This document shows positions 36,347-43,865 of a stretch of DNA of 64,000 nt, piece after piece. The position numbers were made by a program, and so were the translations under genes. Numbering within the stretch: position 1 is the stretch's first letter; the number at the start of each line of letters is the position of its first letter. Source of the stretch: JAGPUQ01 sp036961295. GTDB lineage: Bacteria; Pseudomonadota; Gammaproteobacteria; Pseudomonadales; Porticoccaceae. The stretch lies in contig JBALVX010000001.1 of the NCBI GenBank assembly GCA_036961295.1, forward strand, positions 186,001-250,000, read 5' to 3'. Under the pieces are notes generated by a model. It did not search any database, was not told where the DNA came from, and was given only the letters and a program-made list of their open reading frames with translations.

Positions 36347-37150
36347 CAAGACCTCGAAGACAAATTTACTACCCCAGAATGCCAACATTAACGCCGCAAA
36401 ACCGCCTAAGGTCGAGTAGACCGCAACCTTACCGCGCCAGCCTGCGCGGTAGTGACCCCATAACAGCGTGGCGTAAACCACCCAGGCAATCAGTGAAAAC
36501 ACGGTTTTGTGAGCTAGCCGCTGAGCAAAAAAATTGTCGATATAAAAAAAGCCCAATGCCAGCCCGGCACTTAGCAGTACAAAGCCAACCAGCAGTAAGC
36601 GGAATAATAATTGTTCCATGGTCTGTAGAGGCGGCAAGGTTTTGAGCCGACCGCCGGGATGGTGGCGGTGTAGTTGTCGGTTTTGCCAGGCCAGTAACAG
36701 CGCTTGCAGGGCCGCGACAGTCATTAAGCTGTAGGACAGTATCGATAACAAAATATGGGCGCCAAGGCCTGGTGCCAGGGTGCTTATCTCGCGGCTATCC
36801 TGAATCACCACACGCGATAGCACTAACATGGCGACAGTGGCGGGAAACAGCAGCAGATACAAATTTTCGAGTGGGCTTTTAAGGGCGCTAAATACCACGA
36901 TCAGATTAATGATCAAAAAAATCAGTACTGACAGGGGAATCAGGCTGAGATTCAGGCCGGTCTCCGTGACCAGTTGTTGCCAACTGGCAACCGTGTGCGC
37001 TATCAGGGCGATAGCGACGATGGCACTTAGACTGTTTTTGCTACCGGCAGTATCAGCCCGTGCGCGCGCAAAATGATTTAGTCTCAGTGCAAATGCCAGG
37101 CTGTAGCAGACGACGGCAACAGCGCTGGCTAACCAAAGCTTATCCAGCAT
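36338..37150 (-). CDS. CcsA/YpjD-family cytochrome c assembly-like membrane protein
   Basis: Eight or so membrane segments over 270 residues, with the CcsA-type pattern of conserved His and Trp (LGAHILLSILSYSLMTVAALQALLLAWQNRQLHRHH and HKTVFSLIAWVVYATLLWGHYRAGWRG). Proteins of this YpjD group commonly sit beside ffh and a CorB-type gene in gammaproteobacteria, exactly as here. A role in haem or cytochrome handling is inferred from the domain; direct evidence is lacking. Confidence 0.87.
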   Translation of the reverse strand: MLDKLWLASAVAVVCYSLAFALRLNHFARARADTAGSKNSLSAIVAIALIAHTVASWQQLVTETGLNLSLIPLSVLIFLIINLIVVFSALKSPLENLYLLLFPATVAMLVLSRVVIQDSREISTLAPGLGAHILLSILSYSLMTVAALQALLLAWQNRQLHRHHPGGRLKTLPPLQTMEQLLFRLLLVGFVLLSAGLALGFFYIDNFFAQRLAHKTVFSLIAWVVYATLLWGHYRAGWRGKVAVYSTLGGFAALMLAFWGSKFVFEVLLS

Positions 37151-37508
37151 CTAAAATAGATCCGAGTTGTTGAGGTTGAAGCAGGCGCAATACCGGTGAT
37201 GCTTAGCCATAGGGTAAATGTCGCTATAGGGTGTAGTTGTGTTGGATATAATCATAAGCCTGAAGTATCGGAGTTTGGCATATTCCAGTTCACTGGCAAA
37301 GTGCCAGGCGATACGAACTTTGCAGCAGATAATTTTATAATGCTAGCTCTACGATACCCACTATACGATATAATGCCGCGCTTACTTACGTGGATCCCCT
37401 TTGTTTCGGTATGTAAGCTAAAAGTCTCGGTATGTGGGCTAGCAACTCGAGCGGAAAACCTCTTTCATTACTGACCCCAACCGGGTTAAACACTACGGAT
37501 TAAACGCT
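37151..37508. other. intergenic region upstream of ffh
   Basis: A gap of 358 bases with no convincing gene. It holds two TATAAT sequences (37336-37341 and 37369-37374) that could be -10 boxes for ffh, without clear -35 partners. There is also a perfect hairpin CTGGCA-AAG-TGCCAG (37293-37307) and a 21-bp tandem duplication at 37403-37444 (units beginning GTTTCGGTATGT and GTCTCGGTATGT, 16 of 21 identical). An open frame at 37196-37474 has no recognisable protein features. Confidence 0.5.
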
Positions 37509-38909
37509 ATGGCATTGTTTGAAAACCTCAGCGAACGCCTGTCCGATAGCCTGCGAAAAATTAGCGGTAAGGCTACGCTGACCGAAGAAAATATTCAGGA
37601 TACCCTGCGCGAAGTGCGCATGGCACTGCTGGAAGCGGATGTCGCTTTACCCGTAACCAAAATGTTTGTGGAGCGGGTGCGGGAGCGCGCCGTTGGTACG
37701 CAAGTTGGTAGCGGCTTGAATCCGGGCCAGCAATTTTTAAAGCTGGTGCAGGCCGAACTCGAACACTTGATGGGCGATGCCAACGAGAGTTTGAATCTTG
37801 CCGTGCAAGCGCCAGCCGTGATCCTGATGGCGGGTTTACAGGGTGCGGGTAAAACCACGTCGGTGGCCAAGTTAGCGCGTTTTCTCAAGGACAGAGAAAA
37901 GAAAAAAGTCATGGTGGTGAGTGCCGATGTCTATCGACCGGCAGCGATTCAGCAGCTTGCCACGCTTGCCGAGGAAGTGGGTGCCGAGTTTCACCCCAGT
38001 TCCGCCGATGAAAAACCCCTCGATATCGCTGCCCGTGCACTCGCTGCGGCGCGCACCAGTTTTGCAGATGTGCTGATCGTCGATACCGCAGGTCGCCTGC
38101 ATATTGATGGTGAGCTAATGGCGGAAATTCAGGCCTTGAGTAAGGCGCTGAATCCGGTAGAAACGCTGTTTGTGATCGACGCCATGATTGGTCAGGACGC
38201 CGTTAATACCGCTAAAGCATTCGATGAAGCGCTGCCGCTGACCGGTGTGGTGCTGACCAAGGTCGATGGCGATGCCCGCGGCGGTGCCGCGCTCTCAGTG
38301 CGGCATGTGACTGGCAAACCCATAAAATTCTTGGGTGTCGGCGAAAAGACCGATGCGCTAGAGCCCTTTCACCCCGACCGCATTGCCTCGCGTATTTTGG
38401 GAATGGGGGATGTGCTCAGCCTGATCGAGGACGTCGAGCACAAGGTTGATAGCAGGAAAGCGGCAAAACTGGCCAACAAGGTTAAAAAGGGTAAAAAGTT
38501 CGATCTCGAAGATCTCCGCGACCAGCTCGATCAAATGCAAAATATGGGTGGTATGGGCGGGATACTCGACAAGTTACCCGGCATGGGCAATATGGCTCAG
38601 ATGGCCGAGCAGGCGGGGGTGGGTAGTCAATTTAAGCGCATGACCGTTATTATTGATTCCATGACCCCGGCGGAGCGACGCAATCCCGATGGATTACTCA
38701 ACGGATCCCGCAAGCGCCGTATTACTCAGGGTTCCGGTACCTCTATTCAAGATTTGAATCGTCTGCTCAAGCAATACAAGCAGATGTCGAAGATGATGAA
38801 GAAAATGAAAGGCAAGAATATGGCCGCTATGGCGCGCAGTATGGACGGCATGATGGGCGGGGCCGGCGGGCCTGGAGGCGGTATGCCGCCGGGTGGTTTC
38901 CCCCGCTGA
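37509..38909 (+). CDS. ffh: signal recognition particle protein Ffh
   Basis: GTPase that binds signal sequences and 4.5S RNA and targets nascent membrane proteins to FtsY. Helical N domain, then G domain with GLQGAGKTTS, DTAGRL and TKVDGDARGG, then the methionine-rich M domain (QMSKMMKKMKGKNMAAMARSM) with the RNA-binding GSRKRRITQGSG. 466 residues with a Gly/Pro/Met-rich tail. The gene precedes the rpsP operon, as usual. Confidence 0.97.
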   Translation: MALFENLSERLSDSLRKISGKATLTEENIQDTLREVRMALLEADVALPVTKMFVERVRERAVGTQVGSGLNPGQQFLKLVQAELEHLMGDANESLNLAVQAPAVILMAGLQGAGKTTSVAKLARFLKDREKKKVMVVSADVYRPAAIQQLATLAEEVGAEFHPSSADEKPLDIAARALAAARTSFADVLIVDTAGRLHIDGELMAEIQALSKALNPVETLFVIDAMIGQDAVNTAKAFDEALPLTGVVLTKVDGDARGGAALSVRHVTGKPIKFLGVGEKTDALEPFHPDRIASRILGMGDVLSLIEDVEHKVDSRKAAKLANKVKKGKKFDLEDLRDQLDQMQNMGGMGGILDKLPGMGNMAQMAEQAGVGSQFKRMTVIIDSMTPAERRNPDGLLNGSRKRRITQGSGTSIQDLNRLLKQYKQMSKMMKKMKGKNMAAMARSMDGMMGGAGGPGGGMPPGGFPR

Positions 38910-39237
38910 TGTGAGATTTTGGGATGCGGTTCTGTGCCTCAATTCACCATGTATAGGGCCTGATAGATCGGCGATATTCGCCGGCTTCATCCCGCGCCAC
39001 GAATCCTTGTAATTTAGTGCACTAAAGCGGTTTTATTTAACGTCGCTTTCGCGTAAAATTGCGCGCCTTTCGTGGGACGCTAACTTCGGACCTCGAAATC
39101 CCTGGTTTAGAGTCATCTTTAAGGCTACTTTTAGCCAGGTTTTACGTAGGTTTTAGCATAGGTTTAAGTATAGTTTTTAGTATAGATGTCGGGCTGATCG
39201 CAGCCTGGCCAATCACTGGTAATCAGCAGGTTTATTC
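38910..39237. promoter_or_regulatory. rpsP operon leader region
   Basis: A gap of 328 bases without a gene. It contains a perfect 14-bp palindrome TTTAGTGCACTAAA (39013-39026), with TTGTAA (39007-39012) and TTTTAT (39031-39036) flanking it at 18 bases; these could serve as -35 and -10. From 39106 an array of 11-12-bp repeats continues to 39185, so the repeats would lie in the leader transcript of rpsP. No ribosomal-protein binding structure could be assigned by eye. Confidence 0.4.
39106..39185. repeat. 11-12-bp tandem repeats in rpsP leader
   Basis: Seven consecutive units of the type TTTTAGxxTAGG: TTTAGAGTCATC, TTTAAGGCTAC, TTTTAGCCAGG, TTTTACGTAGG, TTTTAGCATAGG, TTTAAGTATAG, TTTTTAGTATAG. 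Non-coding, ending 52 bases before rpsP. Confidence 0.8.
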
Positions 39238-39513
39238 ATGGTAACGATTCGTTTGGCCCGTAGTGGATCCAAAAAACGGCCCTTTTATCACCTTACGGTG
39301 GCAGATAGCCGCAAGTCCCGCGATGGACGCTTTATTGAGCGCGTCGGGTTCTTTAACCCCGTCGCTCGTGGTCGCGAAGAGCGCCTGCGTATCGAACAAA
39401 GTCGCATCGATCACTGGGTTGCCCAGGGTGCCCAGTTATCTGAGCGCGTGGCAAGCCTGGTTAAAGAAGCGGCTACTATCGAAGCAAGTGCTGAGGTTGC
39501 AGCAGCTTCTTAG
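39238..39513 (+). CDS. rpsP: 30S ribosomal protein S16
   Basis: Begins MVTIRLARSGSKKRPFYHLTVADSRKSRDGRFIERVGFFNP, the canonical S16 sequence. 91 residues with an Ala-rich C-terminus. First gene of the rpsP-rimM-trmD-rplS operon. Confidence 0.98.
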   Translation: MVTIRLARSGSKKRPFYHLTVADSRKSRDGRFIERVGFFNPVARGREERLRIEQSRIDHWVAQGAQLSERVASLVKEAATIEASAEVAAAS

Positions 39514-39574
39514 TTTTAGCTGGCGACCCAGTTGATGGTTGCTGTTTTGATGGGCGTTTGCGGGCGAGACTCCA

Positions 39575-40162
39575 GTGAGCGCTGATCAGAAAAATTTGAT
39601 GGCTCCCGAAAACCCGGTACTCGCGGGCCGTATCACCATAGTTTACGGTGTTAAAGGCTGGGTTAAGGTGTTTTCCTATACCGAGCCGATGAGTAATATT
39701 TTGCAATATCAGCCCTGGTGGTTACGTCAGGGCGATGCCTGGCAACGGCTTGAGTGCGATCAACATCAGGGCAGCTCGAGTAAAGGTAAGAAGCCCTTAT
39801 CGGTGCACTTGGTTGGAGTCGACGACCGGGATCAGGCGAAAACTTACTGTCAGCGCGATATTTATATTTCGGGCGGGCAGTTAGCGGTATTGCCACAAGG
39901 TGAGTTTTATTGGCACCAGTTGCTCGGTTTTGCGGTTTATAGCCAGTACCAGGAACCACAGCAGACTGAACTCCGATCTGAGTTGCGACTTGGAGTAGTG
40001 AAATCCCTGCTCGAGACCGGTGCCAACGATGTGTTAGTTGTGGCGGGTGATAAAGACAGTGTGGATAAAGGCGAGCGTTTGATCCCCTATATCGACAATG
40101 TCGTTCTCAGCATTGATCCCGAGTCCAGACGTATTGACGTGGATTGGGATCCGGAATTTTAG
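39575..40162 (+). CDS. rimM: ribosome maturation factor RimM
   Basis: Binds S19 and assists 30S head maturation. The N-terminal RimM domain (VLAGRITIVYGVKGWVKVFSYTEP) and C-terminal PRC-barrel (GEFYWHQLLGFAVY, LIPYIDNVVLSIDPESRRIDVDW) are both present. 195 residues, slightly long because of an insert (QEPQQTELRSEL) between strands of the PRC domain. GTG start at 39575. Second gene of the ribosomal operon. Confidence 0.95.
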   Translation: MSADQKNLMAPENPVLAGRITIVYGVKGWVKVFSYTEPMSNILQYQPWWLRQGDAWQRLECDQHQGSSSKGKKPLSVHLVGVDDRDQAKTYCQRDIYISGGQLAVLPQGEFYWHQLLGFAVYSQYQEPQQTELRSELRLGVVKSLLETGANDVLVVAGDKDSVDKGERLIPYIDNVVLSIDPESRRIDVDWDPEF

Positions 40163-40219
40163 GATTTTAGTTTTTAGCAACTTAACAGGGCTGATAAGCC
40201 GGGTAGCGGAGCGACGACG

Positions 40220-41014
40220 ATGAAGATTGCCATCGTGACCTTGTTCCCGGAGATGTTCAGTGCGGTAACCGAATACGGTATTACCGGTCGGGCTGTGGAG
40301 CAGGGTTTAGTGAGCGTTGCTTGCTTCAACCCGAGAGATTTTACCAGCGACCGTCACCAGACGGTGGACGATCGGCCTTACGGCGGTGGTCCCGGAATGG
40401 TGATGATGGCTGGGCCGCTACAAGCGGCGGTGGGCGCGGCGCGACAATGGGCCGAGTCTCACGAATTAGGACAAGAGTTAAGCCGGGTACGAGTAATCTA
40501 CCTGTCGCCCCAAGGTCAGATGCTTACACACCAGGCGGTGGCGGAAATGGCCGCAGGTGCAGACGTAGAGAAGGATGGGCAGACCGAGACTCTGATTTTA
40601 GTTGCCGGACGCTACGAAGGTGTCGATGAGCGCTTTTTAGAGCTGGAAGTCGACGAGGAGTGGTCCATCGGTGACTACGTACTCAGCGGCGGAGAGTTAC
40701 CGGCAATGGTATTGATGGACGCAGTGATTCGCCAGTTACCAGGCGCGTTGGGGCACCAGGATTCAGCACAGCAAGACTCCTTCGTGGCAGGCTTGCTGGA
40801 TTGTCCGCACTACACTCGCCCCCCGGAAGTGGGTGGTTTGGAAGTGCCGCCGGTATTGATGTCCGGTGATCACGGTGCGATTCGGCGCTGGCGTCATCAG
40901 CAAGCGTTGGGGCGTACCGAGCAACGCCGTCCCGAACTGCTCAATGAGCAAGAATTGGATGACGAGCAGCGAACGTTATTGGCTGGATATCGAAAAGGGC
41001 TAAAACCCGAGTGA
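40220..41014 (+). CDS. trmD: tRNA (guanine37-N1)-methyltransferase TrmD
   Basis: SPOUT-class methyltransferase that modifies G37 next to the anticodon and prevents frameshifting. Trefoil-knot motifs ILVAGRYEGVDERFLE and EWSIGDYVLSGGELPAMVLMDA are intact, as is the start MKIAIVTLFPEMFSAVTEYGITGRA. 264 residues. Third gene of the operon. Confidence 0.97.
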   Translation: MKIAIVTLFPEMFSAVTEYGITGRAVEQGLVSVACFNPRDFTSDRHQTVDDRPYGGGPGMVMMAGPLQAAVGAARQWAESHELGQELSRVRVIYLSPQGQMLTHQAVAEMAAGADVEKDGQTETLILVAGRYEGVDERFLELEVDEEWSIGDYVLSGGELPAMVLMDAVIRQLPGALGHQDSAQQDSFVAGLLDCPHYTRPPEVGGLEVPPVLMSGDHGAIRRWRHQQALGRTEQRRPELLNEQELDDEQRTLLAGYRKGLKPE

Positions 41015-41131
41015 AGTGAGTACTAGAAAAGAGAATTTAGAACGGTTTTCAAACTATTTGAAGATTACAACAGTATGGGCACGATGCACCGTGTACAATG
41101 CCCGGCGCAAAAGGCAGTTACGGAGACAGCA

Positions 41132-41485
41132 ATGAGTAAGAACAGCATTATCGCGGAAATTGAAGCGGAACAAATGACCAAGGAAATTCCGGCATTTGCT
41201 CCGGGTGATACCGTGGTCGTACAAGTTAAAGTAAAAGAAGGTACTCGCGAGCGCTTACAGGCTTTTGAGGGTGTGGTACTGGCGAAACGCAATCGCGCGC
41301 TGAATTCAGCGTTTACCGTGCGTAAAATCTCCAGTGGTATTGGTGTGGAGCGAACCTTCCAGACCTACAGTGCTTTGGTCGATAGCATCACCGTAAAACG
41401 TCGTGGTGATGTACGGCAAGCCAAACTCTATTATTTGCGTGAACTGTCTGGTCGAGCCGCACGAATTAAAGAAAAACTGGGCTAA
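41132..41485 (+). CDS. rplS: 50S ribosomal protein L19
   Basis: 117 residues from ATG 41132 (MSKNSIIAEIEAEQM), with the L19 signature FAPGDTVVVQVKVKEGTRERLQAFEGVVLAKRN and RGDVRQAKLYYLRELSGRAARIKEKL. The frame is open further upstream but has no L19 homology there. Last gene before a strong terminator. Confidence 0.98.
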   Translation: MSKNSIIAEIEAEQMTKEIPAFAPGDTVVVQVKVKEGTRERLQAFEGVVLAKRNRALNSAFTVRKISSGIGVERTFQTYSALVDSITVKRRGDVRQAKLYYLRELSGRAARIKEKLG

Positions 41486-41530
41486 TAGACGGGCACAAAC
41501 GTTTATCGTTTGCTGGATATTAGTATCAGG

Positions 41531-41560
41531 AAAAAAAACCGCCAACAGGCGGTTTTTTTT
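41531..41560 (+). terminator. Rho-independent terminator of the rpsP operon
   Basis: Perfect hairpin: eight A plus CCGCC, loop AACA, GGCGG plus eight T. The symmetric A- and T-runs mean it could also stop transcription arriving on the minus strand from the nitroreductase gene. Confidence 0.95.
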
Positions 41561-41613
41561 ATTCTGAAATTTTAGCTATGTTGCCTGGATAAGCTACTTG
41601 GACAAGGTAATAG

Positions 41614-42303
41614 CTAGCTAAAAAAGCGCACGTTCTCCTCAATGGTCGCGCGTGGTACCACCGTGCGGTTGGCGGGTATCTTGGTGTCCTCGTAGCCAAA
41701 TGAAACCCCCATCAAAATACCTTGTTTGTCGGGTAAATCGAAATAGTCGCGAACAATATCCGGGTAGCGGCTAACGCTCACCTGAGCGCAGGAGCCAATA
41801 CCGTAAGCGGTCATCGCTAGCATTAAAGTTTGCGCGTACATACCCATGTCCAGGGCGACCGGTTCGGCGAACGCTTTATCCATGCTCAAAAAAGCAATGT
41901 GCGGTGCGTCGAAAAATTCATAATTGCGCATCGCCGCTTTCATGCGCCCGGCTTTGTCGCCCCGGGCGATACCCATGTTGCCGTAGAGTGCCACCGCTGT
42001 GTCTATTTGACGTTGGCGCATCACACCCTCAAATTTTTCTACCTGTCGGAAGTCCGCAACCATGGGTTCACCCGAGGTGATGGCGGCTTGTAGCTTGTCG
42101 CTGATTTCCCGACACGCGTCCCCGGAGGCAACCACCACCTGCCAGGGCTGCACGTTGCAGTTTGACGGCGCGTGTTGTGCGAGACCGAAGATTTTTGTGA
42201 GTACCTCCTGAGGTACCAGGTCGGGCAAAAAGCCACGCACCGAGCGCCGTTGGGCGACGACGGTTTCAAAGTCGGTGATGGAGGGTGTTAAATGTTCGGA
42301 CAT
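41614..42303 (-). CDS. nitroreductase family flavoprotein
   Basis: FMN-dependent NAD(P)H oxidoreductase fold: VVAQRRSVRGFLPDLVP at the N-terminus, the FMN-binding APSNCNVQPWQVVV, and AYGIGSCAQVSVSRYPDIVRDYFDLP with GVSFGYED near the end. 229 residues. The substrate (nitroaromatic, quinone or other) cannot be read from sequence. Transcribed divergently from the MaoC-CitE pair. Confidence 0.9.
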   Translation of the reverse strand: MSEHLTPSITDFETVVAQRRSVRGFLPDLVPQEVLTKIFGLAQHAPSNCNVQPWQVVVASGDACREISDKLQAAITSGEPMVADFRQVEKFEGVMRQRQIDTAVALYGNMGIARGDKAGRMKAAMRNYEFFDAPHIAFLSMDKAFAEPVALDMGMYAQTLMLAMTAYGIGSCAQVSVSRYPDIVRDYFDLPDKQGILMGVSFGYEDTKIPANRTVVPRATIEENVRFFS

Positions 42304-42414
42304 GCTGCGAGTTCTCCAGAGCTTGTTGAATCGTATTACTAATCTGTACGGATAAAGCTTAGGGGTACTGTGCCGCCCGCTGGGCCAAGGTGCAAGGGCA
42401 ACACGAGCTGGGGT

Positions 42415-42442
42415 TTGAGTACTTGTGGGGCGGTGCTACAAT
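42415..42442 (+). promoter_or_regulatory. sigma-70-type promoter for the MaoC-CitE pair
   Basis: TTGAGT (42415-42420), a 16-base spacer and TACAAT (42437-42442) lie 66 bases before the MaoC start, in the divergent gap with the nitroreductase gene. Confidence 0.5.
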
Positions 42443-42507
42443 TCGGCCTCATTTTTTTCGATGGCCAACAGGCCTTGACCCTAAACACTATAAACGAGGA
42501 TGACGAG

Positions 42508-42963
42508 ATGGCAGGTTTATTTTTTGAAGATTTTGAAGAAGGTAAGGTGTACGACCACGAAGTGCGTCGCACCGTTAGCGAGTACGACAATACCATGTTC
42601 AGCTGCTTGACCATGAATACCCAGCCGCTGCATATCGACGAGGAGTTTGCCAAAAATAGCATCTACGGTCAGCGTATCGTTAACAGTATGTTTACCCTGG
42701 CGCTGGTGGTGGGTGTGCAGGTTACTGAATTGACGTTGGGCACTACGCTGGGTAATTTGGGGATGACCGATGTTGCCTTCCCGCGCCCGGTATTTCACGG
42801 CGACACCATTCGTTCGCGCACCACGGTACTCGACAAGCGCATCAGTAAGTCGCGCAACGACTCCGGCATCGTTAACTTCCTGCACGAAGGTTTTAATCAG
42901 CGCGATGAGTTGGTGGCCACCGTCAAGCGCACTGCTTTGATGAAAGTTAAATCACCCGCCTGA
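42508..42963 (+). CDS. MaoC-family dehydratase (hot-dog fold)
   Basis: 151 residues from ATG 42508 with GAGGA upstream. The hydratase signature is LTMNTQPLHIDEEFAKNSIYGQRIVNSMF, where Asp and His form the (R)-hydratase active site, followed by FPRPVFHGDTIRS. It is followed 19 bases later by a CitE-like lyase. The pairing resembles mesaconyl-CoA hydratase with malyl-CoA-type lyases, but short MaoC proteins cannot be assigned a substrate by sequence alone. Confidence 0.88.
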   Translation: MAGLFFEDFEEGKVYDHEVRRTVSEYDNTMFSCLTMNTQPLHIDEEFAKNSIYGQRIVNSMFTLALVVGVQVTELTLGTTLGNLGMTDVAFPRPVFHGDTIRSRTTVLDKRISKSRNDSGIVNFLHEGFNQRDELVATVKRTALMKVKSPA

Positions 42964-42982
42964 TTCAGGCAGAGGAAAAATT

Positions 42983-43855
42983 ATGCGTTCTATGCTTTTT
43001 TTACCGGCCGATAGCGAGAAAAAAATTGCTAAAGGCAAGGGCACTAATGCCGATGGTTTGATTCTGGATCTCGAAGATTCGGTAGCACTACCTCGCAAGG
43101 CCGAGGGTCGTCGTCTGGCACGGGAATTTCTCGATGCCAATCCCCGTGAATCACGCAGCAAAAACATCTTAGTCAGGGTGAACCCCCTGTGCGGCGACAT
43201 GACCCTGGGCGATCTTGCTGCGGTCATCGGCGGCGCGCCGGATTACGTCTTGCTGCCGAAATATCGCACTCGTGCCGATGTGATCACCCTCGACAATTAT
43301 ATTAGCGCCCTTGAAGTGCGCGAAGGTTTACCGCTGGGCCAAACTAAAATTTTGGTGATTGGCACTGAAACCGGCCAGGCCTTATTTAATCTTGGCGATT
43401 TAGCCGGGGCCAGTGAACGGCTGAGCCACGTAAGCTGGGGTGAATTCGATCTATCCGCCGATGTGGGTGCAGAAACCCACCTCTTGCCTGACGGTGGTTG
43501 GGACGATCTGTTCCGCACCGCGCGCAGCTTATGTCTGGCGGCGGCAGCGGCGGCAGAAATTGAAGCCTGCAACACGGTATTCACCGATTTTAAAGACGAT
43601 AAAGGTCTCGAGGATGCGGCGCGAGGCGCGCGTCGTGCGGGCTTTACCGGCATGATGGCTATTCACCCCAACCAGGTGGACATCATTAACGAAGTTTTTT
43701 CCGTGAGTGAAAAAGAACTGGAGTGGTCGCGGCGGGTGGTTGAAGTGTTCGACAATAATCCCGATCTGGGCGTAGTGGGACTCGATGGCATTATGCTAGA
43801 TAAGCCACACTACACGCAGGCGATGCGGGTGATCGCTCGCGCTAAAGCGCACTGA
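42983..43855 (+). CDS. HpcH/HpaI aldolase family CoA-ester lyase (CitE-like)
   Basis: TIM-barrel lyase: RSMLFLPADSEKKIAKGKG at the N-terminus (CoA-binding), DGLILDLEDSVALPRKAEGR with metal-binding acids, and SWGEFDLSADVGAE; the ending GFTGMMAIHPNQVDIINEVF is typical. 290 residues. Family members cleave citryl-, malyl- or citramalyl-CoA. Together with the MaoC gene it suggests metabolism of a branched C4-C5 CoA ester, which is inference. Confidence 0.88.
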   Translation: MRSMLFLPADSEKKIAKGKGTNADGLILDLEDSVALPRKAEGRRLAREFLDANPRESRSKNILVRVNPLCGDMTLGDLAAVIGGAPDYVLLPKYRTRADVITLDNYISALEVREGLPLGQTKILVIGTETGQALFNLGDLAGASERLSHVSWGEFDLSADVGAETHLLPDGGWDDLFRTARSLCLAAAAAAEIEACNTVFTDFKDDKGLEDAARGARRAGFTGMMAIHPNQVDIINEVFSVSEKELEWSRRVVEVFDNNPDLGVVGLDGIMLDKPHYTQAMRVIARAKAH

Positions 43856-43865
43856 GCGACTTTTA

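Noticed and set aside
37196..37474. 92-aa open frame upstream of ffh
   Set aside because: No recognisable domain, contains promoter-like sequences and a tandem duplication; most likely non-coding leader DNA.
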